Origin: Dyella terrae | GTDB lineage: Bacteria; Pseudomonadota; Gammaproteobacteria; Xanthomonadales; Rhodanobacteraceae | Length of the DNA: 64,000 nucleotides | Reading direction: 5' to 3' | NCBI RefSeq assembly: GCF_022394535.1 | Contig: NZ_CP089414.1 | Location: forward strand, 1,984,001-2,048,000 | Part shown: piece after piece, positions 34,225-42,412 of the stretch | How positions within the stretch are numbered: the stretch's first letter is position 1 | Layout of the letters: every line of letters begins with the position of its first letter | The notes under the pieces: generated by a model | What the model saw: the letters and a program-made list of their open reading frames with translations, nothing else | The model's database searches: none | Told to the model about the DNA's origin: nothing | Program-made: the position numbers and the translations under genes

Positions 34225-34674
34225 TCAAAACCGTAGGGTGTACTCGCGGAACTCCTCATCGCGAGTCCAGCCCAACGATTCGTAGAGCCGCTGCGCGGGC
34301 CCATTCGTATGCGCGGTGGAAAGCGCCATGCCAGCAGCACCGACTGCTCGCGCAAAATCCGCCGCCTCATGCATCAATGCCGCTGCCACCCCATGCCGAC
34401 GCGCCTGCGGTGCGACAAACAGGTCGTTGAGCAGATAAAGCCGCGCAAGGCGCACCGACGTAAACAAGGGATACAACTGGACGAAGCCCGCGCCCTCCCC
34501 TTCACCATCGATCGCCAGCATCACCACCGAGTCATGGTGCTGGAATCGTTCGCGCAGAAAACGCGTCGAGGCATCGAGATCGGTCGGCTGTCGATAGAAA
34601 ACCCGGTACGCATCGAACAGTGGCGCGACAAGATCCAGGTCGTGAATGGTGGCCTGACGTACCGTGATCGACAT
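34225..34674 (-). CDS. GNAT-family N-acetyltransferase
   Basis: 149 residues from ATG 34674 (MSITVRQATIHDLD). It has LYLLNDLFVAPQARRHGVAAALM (the acetyl-CoA loop, R-x-x-G-x-A variant), and the C-terminal GMALSTAHTNGPAQRLYESLGW that is typical of small-molecule or protein GNAT enzymes. Substrate unknown. It is a stand-alone gene between the CoA-transferase gene and rlmH. Confidence 0.87.
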   Translation of the reverse strand: MSITVRQATIHDLDLVAPLFDAYRVFYRQPTDLDASTRFLRERFQHHDSVVMLAIDGEGEGAGFVQLYPLFTSVRLARLYLLNDLFVAPQARRHGVAAALMHEAADFARAVGAAGMALSTAHTNGPAQRLYESLGWTRDEEFREYTLRF

Positions 34675-34820
34675 GCGCGTCCCCGCATCGGTGATGTTGC
34701 AGCCAGTATGCGTATCTGGCGCTACTCCGCCTATGACCACTTCCGGGAGAAAACGCCGCGCGCTGGCACGTGCAACATCATCGATTTTGTGATGGCAGCG
34801 CAGCGTGTCGCTGGCGCGCC

Positions 34821-35291
34821 TCAGGCGCGATGGTACGGGTGACCCGAGAGCAACGTCGTGGCGCGATAGATCTGCTCAGCCAATACCAATCGCACCAGCA
34901 TGTGCGGCAACGTCAGCGGCCCGAGCGACCATGACTGGTCCGCCCGCGCAAGCACCTCCGGTGCGTGCCCATCAGGGCCACCGATGAGGAAGGCGATATC
35001 ACGCCCGGACATGCGCCATTTGGACAGCTGCGCAGCGAGGTCTTCACTCGACCATGTCTTGCCGCGACCATCGAGCGCCACCACGTGGATATCCCGCGGC
35101 AGCGCGGCAAGTATCGCGGCACCTTCGTCCTGGATCGCGCGCACGTCATCGCGCCCTTTGCCGCGCAGGCCGGGCTTCAGTTCGATCAGTTCCAGTGGCA
35201 GCTCATGCGAGAGTCGCTTGCGGTACTCCGCGAAGCCCTCCGCCACCCAGGCCGGCATGCGTTCACCGACGGCAATCAGGCGAGCACGCAC
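34821..35291 (-). CDS. rlmH: 23S rRNA (pseudouridine1915-N3)-methyltransferase RlmH
   Basis: 156-residue SPOUT methyltransferase that methylates pseudouridine 1915 in 23S rRNA helix 69 of the assembled 70S ribosome. Family sequence: LIAVGERMPAWV, HVVALDGRGKTWSSEDLA, FLIGGPDGH with the trefoil-knot SAM site, and LTLPHMLVRLVLAEQIYRA. The start is a GTG at 35291. It lies 83 bases downstream of rsfS, the usual partner. Confidence 0.95.
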   Translation of the reverse strand: MRARLIAVGERMPAWVAEGFAEYRKRLSHELPLELIELKPGLRGKGRDDVRAIQDEGAAILAALPRDIHVVALDGRGKTWSSEDLAAQLSKWRMSGRDIAFLIGGPDGHAPEVLARADQSWSLGPLTLPHMLVRLVLAEQIYRATTLLSGHPYHRA

Positions 35292-35374
35292 GCGTCACCA
35301 CCCAAATTCGAGGAAACAGCGGGGGCGCCGCGCGCCGAAGCAGCGCGCGGCCCGTACCGCCAGAAAGCGGGCCA

Positions 35375-35767
35375 TTAGCCCGCGCTGGCGACTTCGGTGT
35401 CGACTTCGCGATCACCCACGGTCCACAGCCTCTCCAGGCCATAGAACTCGCGGATGCGCGGCAGCATGACGTGAACGATCACGTCACCCAGGTCCACCAG
35501 TACCCATTCGGCTTCCCGCTCGCCTTCCACGCCAAGAGGCATCACGCCCGCCTGCTTGGCGAACTTGACGACTTCGTCGGCAATGGATTTGACGTGGCGC
35601 GCGGAGGTGCCGGAGGCGACGACCAGCAGATCGGCGATGGAGGTTTTGCCGCGGACGTCGATTTCACGAATGTCCTTGGCCTTCAGTTCGTCCAGCGCGT
35701 TGAGAACTTGCTGACGAATGACCGCCGTGGTGGCGGATTTGGTGCTGCGCTTGGCGGTCTGACTCAA
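35375..35767 (-). CDS. rsfS: Ribosomal silencing factor RsfS
   Basis: 130-residue Iojap-family protein that binds uL14 on the 50S subunit and blocks joining with the 30S in starvation. Family core: DIREIDVRGKTSIADLLVVASGTSARHVKSIADEV, then EWVLVDLGDVIVHVMLPRIREFYGLERLW. No ATG or GTG suits the N terminus; the best start is a TTG at 35767 with GAGG nine bases upstream. nadD, the normal upstream neighbour, is 7.3 kb away, on the far side of an accessory block. Confidence 0.94.
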   Translation of the reverse strand: MSQTAKRSTKSATTAVIRQQVLNALDELKAKDIREIDVRGKTSIADLLVVASGTSARHVKSIADEVVKFAKQAGVMPLGVEGEREAEWVLVDLGDVIVHVMLPRIREFYGLERLWTVGDREVDTEVASAG

Positions 35768-35944
35768 GTGCGTTTGCCTCGATGCGGGATCGATGCGCGG
35801 GATGGCGCGGCGCCAGTATAACGGACCACCCTCAAGCCCATGTCAAACGGCGTTTCTGCGGCACCTGCGGGGCAATCTCGCCCGCCCCTGGGAAAGCCCT
35901 GGCCTGTAAGGCAGCCCCTTGCCAGACGAGGCCCCAGGCCAAAT

Positions 35945-35974
35945 AAAAAGGCCCCCTCCGACCGGAGGGGGCCT
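35945..35974 (-). terminator. Rho-independent terminator of the repeat-protein gene
   Basis: On the minus strand, AGGCCCCCTCCG (35963-35974) pairs with CGGAGGGGGCCT (35949-35960), followed by TTTTTATTT. It lies 23 bases after the stop of the gene at 35998-36282. Confidence 0.9.
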
Positions 35975-35997
35975 CTGGACACATCCCGCTTAGCGAA

Positions 35998-36282
35998 TCA
36001 ATGGCCCGCGGCGGTCGACGAAGCGGCAGGCGCGGTGCTCTTCTTACCGCTGTGCTGCTTCTTGTGATGCGTCTGCTGGGTGGCGTCGCTCTTCATCGAG
36101 TCGCTAGACGACTTCATCGCATCCGAGTTGGATTGCATGGCATCCGAGCTGGACTTCATCGCGTCCTTGCTGGCGTCCTGGGTCGACTGCGGCGTCGTGC
36201 TCTGAGCCATGACCGGGGACATGGCAAGACCGAACACAACGGCGGTCGCAAAGGCGAGTACGGCGTAACGGGAAACTTTCAT
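35998..36282 (-). CDS. Secreted repeat protein, pentapeptide MXKDX-like
   Basis: 94 residues. A signal peptide (to PVMAQ, about residue 27) is followed by four seven-residue repeats of the form S-S-S-D-A-M-K (DAMKSSS, DAMQSNS, DAMKSSS, DSMKSD) and a basic tail with HHKKQHSGKK. The Met/Lys/Asp spacing resembles the MXKDX repeat proteins often found with SigF-type sigma factors, and a SigF-NrsF pair lies upstream. No GTAAC-N16-CGAA promoter was found before this gene, so the link is positional only. Function unknown; metal binding by Met and His is a reasonable guess. Confidence 0.75.
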   Translation of the reverse strand: MKVSRYAVLAFATAVVFGLAMSPVMAQSTTPQSTQDASKDAMKSSSDAMQSNSDAMKSSSDSMKSDATQQTHHKKQHSGKKSTAPAASSTAAGH

Positions 36283-36780
36283 GGTCAGGTATCTCCAAAA
36301 GCGGTGAGGTAACCGTGCGGCCGTGCCGCACTTCCATGGAACAGCCGCCGTCGCCCGTCCTGGACAACCTCGGCAACCCGGTGGCGGATAGATCCACACC
36401 GGCCACGCCGCATCAGCATTCCTGCGCGATGCGAACGGTCCATCCCTGGTCCGTGAAACCATTTCGCCGGGTCGCAACAGCAACCCGCGCGCCCTTCCCG
36501 GGGGAAGCCTATACCTATGCGTGCACACGGAATGTGGCGTAGTGACACGTCCATTCAGTTGCAATACGGACTGCGAGCTTGCAATAAGTTGCGATTGCTG
36601 CGCTGCATCTGTGCATCACCGGGATCATCGCCGTGGACCCCGCCTTAGCATGCTGTTGCGGCACGCGCGCCATCGCAGATGCCCCTTGCCGCCGCGCCCA
36701 GCCTTATCATCACGCTGCATCGCAACATCCGTTCCATCGTGGCGCATCTACACGATGTCCTGCCACGCCGCGCTTCCGCA
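36283..36780. other. Intergenic region, about 500 bases, no gene seen
   Basis: No reading frame here has signal, motif or ribosome site support. The only structure noticed is a set of TTGCAATA-type repeats near 36559-36596, listed separately. The promoter of the minus-strand repeat-protein gene should lie within the 36283-36600 part. Confidence 0.6.
36559..36596. repeat. Three phased TTGCAATA-like direct repeats
   Basis: TTGCAATA at 36559-36566 and again at 36579-36586, exactly 20 bases apart, with the variant TTGCGATT at 36589-36596, ten bases further on. Spacing in whole helical turns is typical of a regulator binding site on one face of the DNA. No known regulator is assigned. Confidence 0.4.
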
Positions 36781-37461
36781 CTACCGCGAAAGCGACAGCT
36801 TCACTTCAGCGCAGGCTGGAGCAGGCGCCCCCCCCATCAGTGCATTCAGCACCACCACGATGCCTACGGCCATGGCATGCGTAAGCAGGTCAGTCGCAGC
36901 CACGGCAAAGGCGTGACAGATCTCCAGTAGCGCCGCGGAGGCTGCCGCCGACGCCAGTCCGACCATGATTGCCGCCAACACCGGGCGCAACGGATACGCC
37001 CGTCGCAGCAGCCAGATCAGCAAGGCGGACAACGGCACCGAAAAACTGATGATGAAGACCAGACAATCGCTCGCCTCGTTGAACTTGGCGACGTGCGCGG
37101 AAGGACCCAACCAGTCGTGCATGCAACCCAGCCCGCTGGCACCCACCCAGACCAACAACCAGGGCAGCGGCAGCAGGGTCCATCGCCACGACCGACCCGG
37201 CACCCCCAGCGAGAAGGCCGCCCAGGCCGCGCATACCGCAGTCATCACCGCCCCCACCCCGGCCACGGCTATATCTGGCTCGGCAATCCAGCGCTGGATC
37301 ATGTGGCTGACGCCATAGTGCGCAAACAGACCCACCGCGATAGCCGCCACCACCAGCAGCCAGCCGAGCGTACGCAGCCACGGGGGCGGCAGGCGCCGCA
37401 CCGGCGTGAGCTGATCGCCCAGCGACTGGATCAGTGACTCAGGGAGTCGCGGCTCGGTCAT
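36781..37461 (-). CDS. nrsF: NrsF-type anti-sigma factor (DUF1109)
   Basis: 226 residues with six predicted membrane helices. The N-terminal cytosolic piece (LPESLIQSLGDQLTPVRRLPPPW) is the usual sigma-binding start of DUF1109/NrsF proteins. Conserved cysteines appear in GASGLGCMHDWLG and NEASDCLVF, as in Caulobacter NrsF, where paired cysteines sense the signal. It starts five bases after the SigF stop. It is expected to hold SigF at the inner membrane until oxidative or metal stress. Confidence 0.88.
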   Translation of the reverse strand: MTEPRLPESLIQSLGDQLTPVRRLPPPWLRTLGWLLVVAAIAVGLFAHYGVSHMIQRWIAEPDIAVAGVGAVMTAVCAAWAAFSLGVPGRSWRWTLLPLPWLLVWVGASGLGCMHDWLGPSAHVAKFNEASDCLVFIISFSVPLSALLIWLLRRAYPLRPVLAAIMVGLASAAASAALLEICHAFAVAATDLLTHAMAVGIVVVLNALMGGAPAPACAEVKLSLSR

Positions 37462-37466
37462 GATGC

Positions 37467-38126
37467 TCAGGGTTCTCCGTGAAAACGCGAGCGCAATGCT
37501 TTCATCGCGCGATGCAGGTTGACCTTCAGCGCGCCGGTCTGGCGCCCTGTCTGCGCTGCGGCCTCAGCGAGCGATTGTTCCTTCAGGCCCAGTTGCTCGA
37601 CCGCCTCACGCTGCCCCGGCGGCAGTGCCGCAATAGCCTCACGCAGACGCCGGGCCTCTTGTTCACGCTCAGTTGCCGCGGTGGCGTCATCGATATCCGC
37701 GTGCGTGTCATAGGCGTGCTCGTCATGCACCTCCCTGGACCCACGACGCCCCTGGCTGCGCAGCGCATCAATGGCGCGCCGGCCGGCCAGGGCTGCCAGC
37801 CAAGCGTCATAGGAACGTGAGGGGTCGTAGGTATGACGCACCCGATGCACCGTGAGCAGCGTTTCCTGCACCACGTCGTCGAGCAGATCCACTACCACGC
37901 CCCGGCGCCGTGCCACGGATCGGATCAGCGGCACCGATGCCGCCAGCACGCGCTCATACGACCGGCGATCGCCACCCTGCGCCGCCGCCATCCACGCAGC
38001 ACGCTCGCGCTCCTGCATGTCGCCGAAAGGGGCAGCGGTGTCGCTCACGATGGATGGGGTCCAATCCCGCCGGGAAAGGACGCTATCTAGACCCATCGTG
38101 CAGGGCGCGGTCAAGCTCACGGTCAT
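37467..38126 (-). CDS. sigF: SigF-type ECF sigma factor
   Basis: 219 residues from ATG 38126, which has GAGG eight bases upstream and lies about 23 bases after the transcription start predicted from the GTAACC-N16-CGAA promoter at 38156-38181. In-frame starts at 38096 or 38018 would give shorter forms closer to the usual ~180 residues. Region 2 reads VVDLLDDVVQETLLTVHRVRHTYDPSR; region 4 reads LPPGQREAVEQLGLKEQSLAEAAAQTGRQTGALKVNLHRAMKALR. The NrsF gene follows at once. Predicted targets are its own operon and dipZ-msrB. Confidence 0.92.
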   Translation of the reverse strand: MTVSLTAPCTMGLDSVLSRRDWTPSIVSDTAAPFGDMQERERAAWMAAAQGGDRRSYERVLAASVPLIRSVARRRGVVVDLLDDVVQETLLTVHRVRHTYDPSRSYDAWLAALAGRRAIDALRSQGRRGSREVHDEHAYDTHADIDDATAATEREQEARRLREAIAALPPGQREAVEQLGLKEQSLAEAAAQTGRQTGALKVNLHRAMKALRSRFHGEP

Positions 38127-38155
38127 ATCGGGGCCTCATAGGTCCTCTTCGCCTA

Positions 38156-38181
38156 TTCGCCAGCCATCCAGTCTGGGTTAC
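38156..38181 (-). promoter_or_regulatory. SigF-type promoter of sigF-nrsF
   Basis: On the minus strand, GTAACC (38176-38181), 16 bases, then CGAA (38156-38159) continuing TA. This is the consensus known for Caulobacter SigF. It implies positive autoregulation of sigF-nrsF. Confidence 0.8.
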
Positions 38182-38353
38182 ATCCACCAGCCGTCGGGGT
38201 TGTACGAAACCGCGCAGAAGTTCTCCGGATACCGCACTTACACCGGACTTTTCAGAGCGCTCCGATAGCCACCTTTTGCTTGCGACTGGCCTAATCCGCC
38301 ACCGGTCCGCTTTAGCGGCACGACGTTCTATTACCTACCGCAAGGAAAGCCCT

Positions 38354-39001
38354 ATGAAGAAGACTCTGATCGCATTGGCGTTCGCCGCCATCGTCGCCCC
38401 GATCGCAGCTCAGGCCACGCAGAGCAACGGCATTGACTACACGTACCTGCAGTTGGACTACGTCAACATCACCCAGGCCGGCAACACAGGCGTTGCGCAG
38501 GGTGGCATGCTCACCGGCTCCTATGGTTTCCACGACAACTTCCAGATGTTCGGAAGCTACAGCGCGCTGAACTTCAACAAGGTATCTGATTACGATCCGA
38601 TCATCGGCCATTTCTCTTGGACTCCGAAGGTCAAGCCCTGGTCCATCGGCATGGGCTATGCCTTCAGCATCGGCAGCCGCGCCGACTGGGTGACCCAGGC
38701 CGCCTACCAGCACGACAAGAACAGCAATCACATGTGCCTGAACGACTACTGCGTCCGCTTCAACGGCAGCAATAATTTCTGGACCGTCAACACTGGCGTC
38801 ATGGGTCGCGTCACCGACAAGCTGACGGCCAACGCCTATCTCGGCTACGACCACGGCGTGAGCACCCATGGTGATGGCAACCTGTTCGGTCAGTTCGGAT
38901 TGGTTTACAACTTCACCCCCATGTGGGCAGTGGAAGGCGGCGTGCGTGTCAGCAACAACAGCAACGACATCTTCAACGTCGGTGTTCGCGCCAGCTTCTG
39001 A
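38354..39001 (+). CDS. Outer-membrane beta-barrel protein, Ax21-like
   Basis: 215 residues. A signal peptide ends AAQA (about residue 21), then alternating strands rich in Tyr, Gly and Asn: YTYLQLDYV, GGMLTGSYGFHDNFQMFGSYS, WSIGMGYAF, FGQFGLVYNFTPMWAVEGGVR, ending in the outer-membrane C-terminal signal VGVRASF. The pattern of aromatic strand ends recalls the Ax21 family of xanthomonads. Likely an eight-strand barrel. ATG follows AAGGAAAG. It lies divergent from sigF but has no visible SigF promoter of its own. Confidence 0.8.
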   Translation: MKKTLIALAFAAIVAPIAAQATQSNGIDYTYLQLDYVNITQAGNTGVAQGGMLTGSYGFHDNFQMFGSYSALNFNKVSDYDPIIGHFSWTPKVKPWSIGMGYAFSIGSRADWVTQAAYQHDKNSNHMCLNDYCVRFNGSNNFWTVNTGVMGRVTDKLTANAYLGYDHGVSTHGDGNLFGQFGLVYNFTPMWAVEGGVRVSNNSNDIFNVGVRASF

Positions 39002-39022
39002 TCGGCAGAATACGCAAGAACA

Positions 39023-39052
39023 AAAAAGCCCGGCCAATGCCGGGCTTTTTTT
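39023..39052 (+). terminator. Rho-independent terminator after the Ax21-like gene
   Basis: AAAAAGCCCGGC (39023-39034) pairs with GCCGGGCTTTTT (39039-39050) around a CAAT loop, followed by more T. The A run on the left lets it serve the convergent barrel gene as well. Confidence 0.92.
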
Positions 39053-39135
39053 ATAGCCGTTTGTCGGAGAAGCGGCGAGATGGAACAGACAAAAGTTGAA
39101 TACCTGTGTTTTGCCCCATCCCGCACGGTCAACTC

Positions 39136-39756
39136 TTAGAAGCGATACTCCGCACCCAGGGACAGCAGACTGGCATGACCGTGACCACCGTCAAAGCCGA
39201 TGCGATAGTAGTCGTAGCTTAGGTTCATGCTGATATTGCGCGTGAAATCGTAGCCCATGCCCACGCCACCGTACCAACTGGTGTTGGAGGAGCTTTCTCG
39301 CTCAGACAGGCTACCCAAGGGGCCATAAACGTTGAGGTTCAACCGGCTCGTGGAGAACAGAATGCCCGTGCGGGCCTGCACATTCCAATTGTCATTGAAC
39401 TCGTAGATATAGTTGCCACCGAGCGACCAGCCGTGGCTCGCCACCTTACCGGTGATCTTCGCATTCAGACCGAACTGGTCGCTCAGGAAATTCTTGTTCG
39501 GATTGGACTGGCCAAGATCGACGTAACCGCCATCGACACCCCAGTTACCCGACGATGTAGCCCAACGATAGCCAGCACCGAGGCCCCATCCGAAATCATT
39601 GTTATTGGAGAAGTAGTTGCTGTTGATGCGGTAATCGGACTGACCAGCGTTACCGCGGACGAAAAAGCCGCCATCGTTCTGATCCGCTGCCAATGCAGCC
39701 GTCAACGGAGACACCAGCGCTGCCGACAACGCGACAATGGAAATGAGTTTCTTCAT
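39136..39756 (-). CDS. OmpA-like outer-membrane beta-barrel protein
   Basis: 206 residues from ATG 39756. A signal peptide ends ALAA, then an eight-strand barrel of the OmpX/OmpA-like type: GGFFVRGNAGQSDY, GWGLGAGYRW, WGVDGGYVDLGQ, NWNVQARTGILFS, WYGGVGMGYDF, SMNLSYDYYRI and the C-terminal LLSLGAEYRF with the required terminal Phe. Function unknown; small barrels of this type often act in adhesion or envelope stability. It is convergent with the Ax21-like gene. Confidence 0.82.
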   Translation of the reverse strand: MKKLISIVALSAALVSPLTAALAADQNDGGFFVRGNAGQSDYRINSNYFSNNNDFGWGLGAGYRWATSSGNWGVDGGYVDLGQSNPNKNFLSDQFGLNAKITGKVASHGWSLGGNYIYEFNDNWNVQARTGILFSTSRLNLNVYGPLGSLSERESSSNTSWYGGVGMGYDFTRNISMNLSYDYYRIGFDGGHGHASLLSLGAEYRF

Positions 39757-40605
39757 GAAGCTATTCCTATTTTTGTGAAAATGGGGCACGCAGATAAGAC
39801 GCAAACGCTATCGAGCAGATCGGCACGCACTGTGCGTAGAACACTTCACAATCTTTCGCACCGACGGTGGTCCGTCGAATTACCTGCCGCCGTCCATTGG
39901 GCCCGCAAAGTCACATCTGTAGCTATCGGAATGAACTGAAACCCTGCAGGCACATTGTTATTGAGCGCGATCTCGTATAGCGCCCATCCAAATGCCCCAT
40001 TGCGTTGTCGCGCTGTACACGATGTCCAGCCATCCGTTCGGACGCATCCCTTACCGGCTTATCGCGTGCAACATGTGCTACCGCAGAGAGCAACTCGTTT
40101 ACTTCGCCGACACGACCGCAGCGATGAGGTGCGACATTCGCTTTGCGCTAGCATCAGAGCAGGTGCGTCGACAGCAACATCACAGCTCGCCCTCTCACCG
40201 GGCCCGTACAAGCGTCGATCGAACTCCATGTCGAACTGTGGCGCATCGACCCGTGAGCCGATGCGCCACGGGGACCATCATCGGACGGCGTTCAAGCGGT
40301 TACGGTGGGCTGTAAGAAGGCCCCACCCGAAACTTGCTCGATACAGTTCACGGCGACATCCAGCGCCGCCACCATTTCACGGGTCAACGACCCGGCCACT
40401 GGCTCGCCCGGTAAGCCCCAAGGAATCGCCAGCCACTGCCGACGTTCAAAGCGCCTACACCCATGCGTGAGCACCGCGGGCGCGGTGGCCATGGGGTCAC
40501 GGCGGGAAGTCGCCGGTTGACGCTTGCCACGCGCTGCCGCCAAAGTCCTGTGGACCGGCCCACCAATGCTCCTCGACGCCTGATCAATCTTTTTCGAAAG
40601 ACAAG
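39757..40605. other. Intergenic region, about 850 bases, no supported gene
   Basis: Several open frames cross this stretch, but none has a good ribosome site, signal peptide or known motif. The most protein-like is a 66-codon minus-strand frame at 40292-40492 containing LTREMVAALDVAVNCIEQV, which could be a small gene or a decayed remnant. The right end carries the dipZ promoter. Confidence 0.5.
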
Positions 40606-40631
40606 GTAACTTCGGTGCGCTATCAGGCGAA
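40606..40631 (+). promoter_or_regulatory. SigF-type promoter of dipZ-msrB
   Basis: GTAACT (40606-40611), 16 bases, then CGAA (40628-40631) followed by TA. It differs from the sigF promoter at 38156-38181 only in the last base of the first element and lies 33 bases before the dipZ ATG. Confidence 0.75.
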
Positions 40632-40664
40632 TAATCCGCTGACACCCCAGCGGACCTCGCACCC

Positions 40665-42383
40665 ATGCTTGTGCTGTTCCTTGCCTACCTTGGCGGCGTA
40701 CTGACCATCCTCAGCCCGTGCATCCTGCCTGTGCTGCCGTTTGTGTTTGCCCGGGCGGATCGCCCCTTTGTGCGCAACGGCCTGCCCATGCTGGTGGGCA
40801 TGGCCCTGACCTTTGCGCTGGTGGCTACGCTGGCGGCCGTGGGCGGGAGCTGGGCCATCCAGGCGAACCAATACGGCCGTATCGTGGCCTTGGTGGTGCT
40901 GGCGATATTGGGGCTTACCTTGTTGTCGACGCGACTCGCGGAGTGGATCAGCCGCCCGTTTGTGGCGCTGGGCAATCGCCTCTCCCGGCATTCGGACGAG
41001 AACGATTCCGTCTGGTCAGCGGCGGGGCTGGGCGTGGCGACTGGACTCCTGTGGGCACCGTGTGCCGGCCCGATCTTGGGCCTGCTGCTGACTGGCGCGG
41101 CCCTCAACGGGGCGAGCGTACAGACCTCGCTGCTGTTGCTCACCTATGCGCTGGGCGCCGCCACGTCGCTGGCGCTTGCCCTGGTGATCGGCGGCAAGGT
41201 CTTTTCCGTGATGAAGCGTTCGCTCGGCGCTGGAGAGTGGGTACGCCGAGCCCTGGGCGTGCTGGTGCTCGCCGGCGTGGCGGCGATTGCGCTGGGGCTG
41301 GATACCGGTGTGCTGACGCGCGTGTCGCTGGCCAGTACCGGCGGCTTCGAGCAGAAGCTGATTGACGCCGCACGCCCTGCCCCGGCACCGCAACCGGTGG
41401 TGAAACAAGGCGAGCCCTTGCCGGTGGAGGGCGAGCTTCCCTCGCTGGAAGGCGCCACGCAGTGGTTCAACACGCCACCGCTGTCGGCACAGTCGTTGCG
41501 CGGCAAGGTGGTGCTGGTCGATTTCTGGACCTACTCCTGCATCAACTGCATTCGCTCGCTACCCTACGTGCGCGGCTGGGCTGACAAGTACAAGGATCAC
41601 GGCTTGGTGGTGATCGGCGTGCACGCGCCGGAGTTCGCCTTTGAAAAAGATCCGCAGAACGTGAGCAAGGCGATCAAGGATCTCGGCGTCGATTATCCAG
41701 TGGCGCTCGACAACGAATACGCGATCTGGAAAGGCTTCAGCAATGAGTATTGGCCTGCGCACTATTTCATCGACACGCAAGGGCGCATCCGTCATCACCA
41801 CTTTGGTGAAGGAGAATACGCGCAGAGCGAGGATGTGATCCGCCAGTTGCTCACGGAAGCTGGGCAGAAGGATCTTCCGGGCGGTTACGTACAGTCCGGC
41901 GCGCAGGGTGCGGAAGCAGCCGGATCGGACGACGCGATGCGCTCGCCGGAAACCTACGTCGGCTACGCGCGCGCGGCGAATTTCGCAGGCGGCAAGGTGG
42001 CTCATGACGATGCGTGGACCTATCACGCGCCCGATACGTTGATGGTCAACCAATGGGCACTGGATGGCCGTTGGACCGTGCGCGACGAGAATGCGCGACT
42101 GGATAACGCAAACGGCCGCATCGTGTATCGCTTCCGCGGACGCGACCTGCATCTGGTGCTGGGCCCAGGCAAGGACGGCAAGCCGGTGCGCTTCCGCGTC
42201 ACCATCGATGGCAAGACGCCAGACGCGGACCACGGCATGGATATCGATACAGACGGCAACGGCACGGTGACGTCGCAACGTCTTTATCAACTGATCCGCC
42301 AGGCCAACGGCACCGGCGAACGCACTTTCGAAATCACCTTCCTCGATCCCGGAGTTCAGGCCTACGCCTTCACTTTTGGCTGA
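40665..42383 (+). CDS. DipZ-type thiol-disulfide protein: CcdA membrane domain fused to thioredoxin-like domain
   Basis: 572 residues. The N-terminal CcdA/DsbD-like membrane domain (about 1-220) has the two redox cysteines in LSPCILPVLPF and WAPCAGPILG. A periplasmic thioredoxin-like domain (about 265-400) carries WTYSCINCIRSLPY. A C-terminal domain (about 430-572) of the kind seen in DipZ ends the protein. It would move electrons from cytosolic thioredoxin to the periplasm. The exported MsrB gene follows 29 bases later, a logical electron acceptor. A SigF-type promoter precedes the pair. Confidence 0.9.
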   Translation: MLVLFLAYLGGVLTILSPCILPVLPFVFARADRPFVRNGLPMLVGMALTFALVATLAAVGGSWAIQANQYGRIVALVVLAILGLTLLSTRLAEWISRPFVALGNRLSRHSDENDSVWSAAGLGVATGLLWAPCAGPILGLLLTGAALNGASVQTSLLLLTYALGAATSLALALVIGGKVFSVMKRSLGAGEWVRRALGVLVLAGVAAIALGLDTGVLTRVSLASTGGFEQKLIDAARPAPAPQPVVKQGEPLPVEGELPSLEGATQWFNTPPLSAQSLRGKVVLVDFWTYSCINCIRSLPYVRGWADKYKDHGLVVIGVHAPEFAFEKDPQNVSKAIKDLGVDYPVALDNEYAIWKGFSNEYWPAHYFIDTQGRIRHHHFGEGEYAQSEDVIRQLLTEAGQKDLPGGYVQSGAQGAEAAGSDDAMRSPETYVGYARAANFAGGKVAHDDAWTYHAPDTLMVNQWALDGRWTVRDENARLDNANGRIVYRFRGRDLHLVLGPGKDGKPVRFRVTIDGKTPDADHGMDIDTDGNGTVTSQRLYQLIRQANGTGERTFEITFLDPGVQAYAFTFG

Positions 42384-42412
42384 TCGACATCACACACCTC
42401 GTGGAGGTTGCC

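Noticed and set aside
36283..36400. GTAACC on the plus strand near 36310 as a SigF promoter
   Set aside because: No CGAA follows after 16 bases, and no plus-strand gene starts downstream.
39955..40470. 171-codon plus-strand frame in the gap before dipZ
   Set aside because: Rich in His, Arg, Pro and Ser with no motif, no ribosome site and no signal peptide; looks like non-coding sequence.
40292..40492. 66-codon minus-strand frame (LTREMVAALDVAVNCIEQV)
   Set aside because: Looks slightly protein-like, but the ribosome site is weak and the family is not recognised. Left as a possibility only, noted in the intergenic entry.
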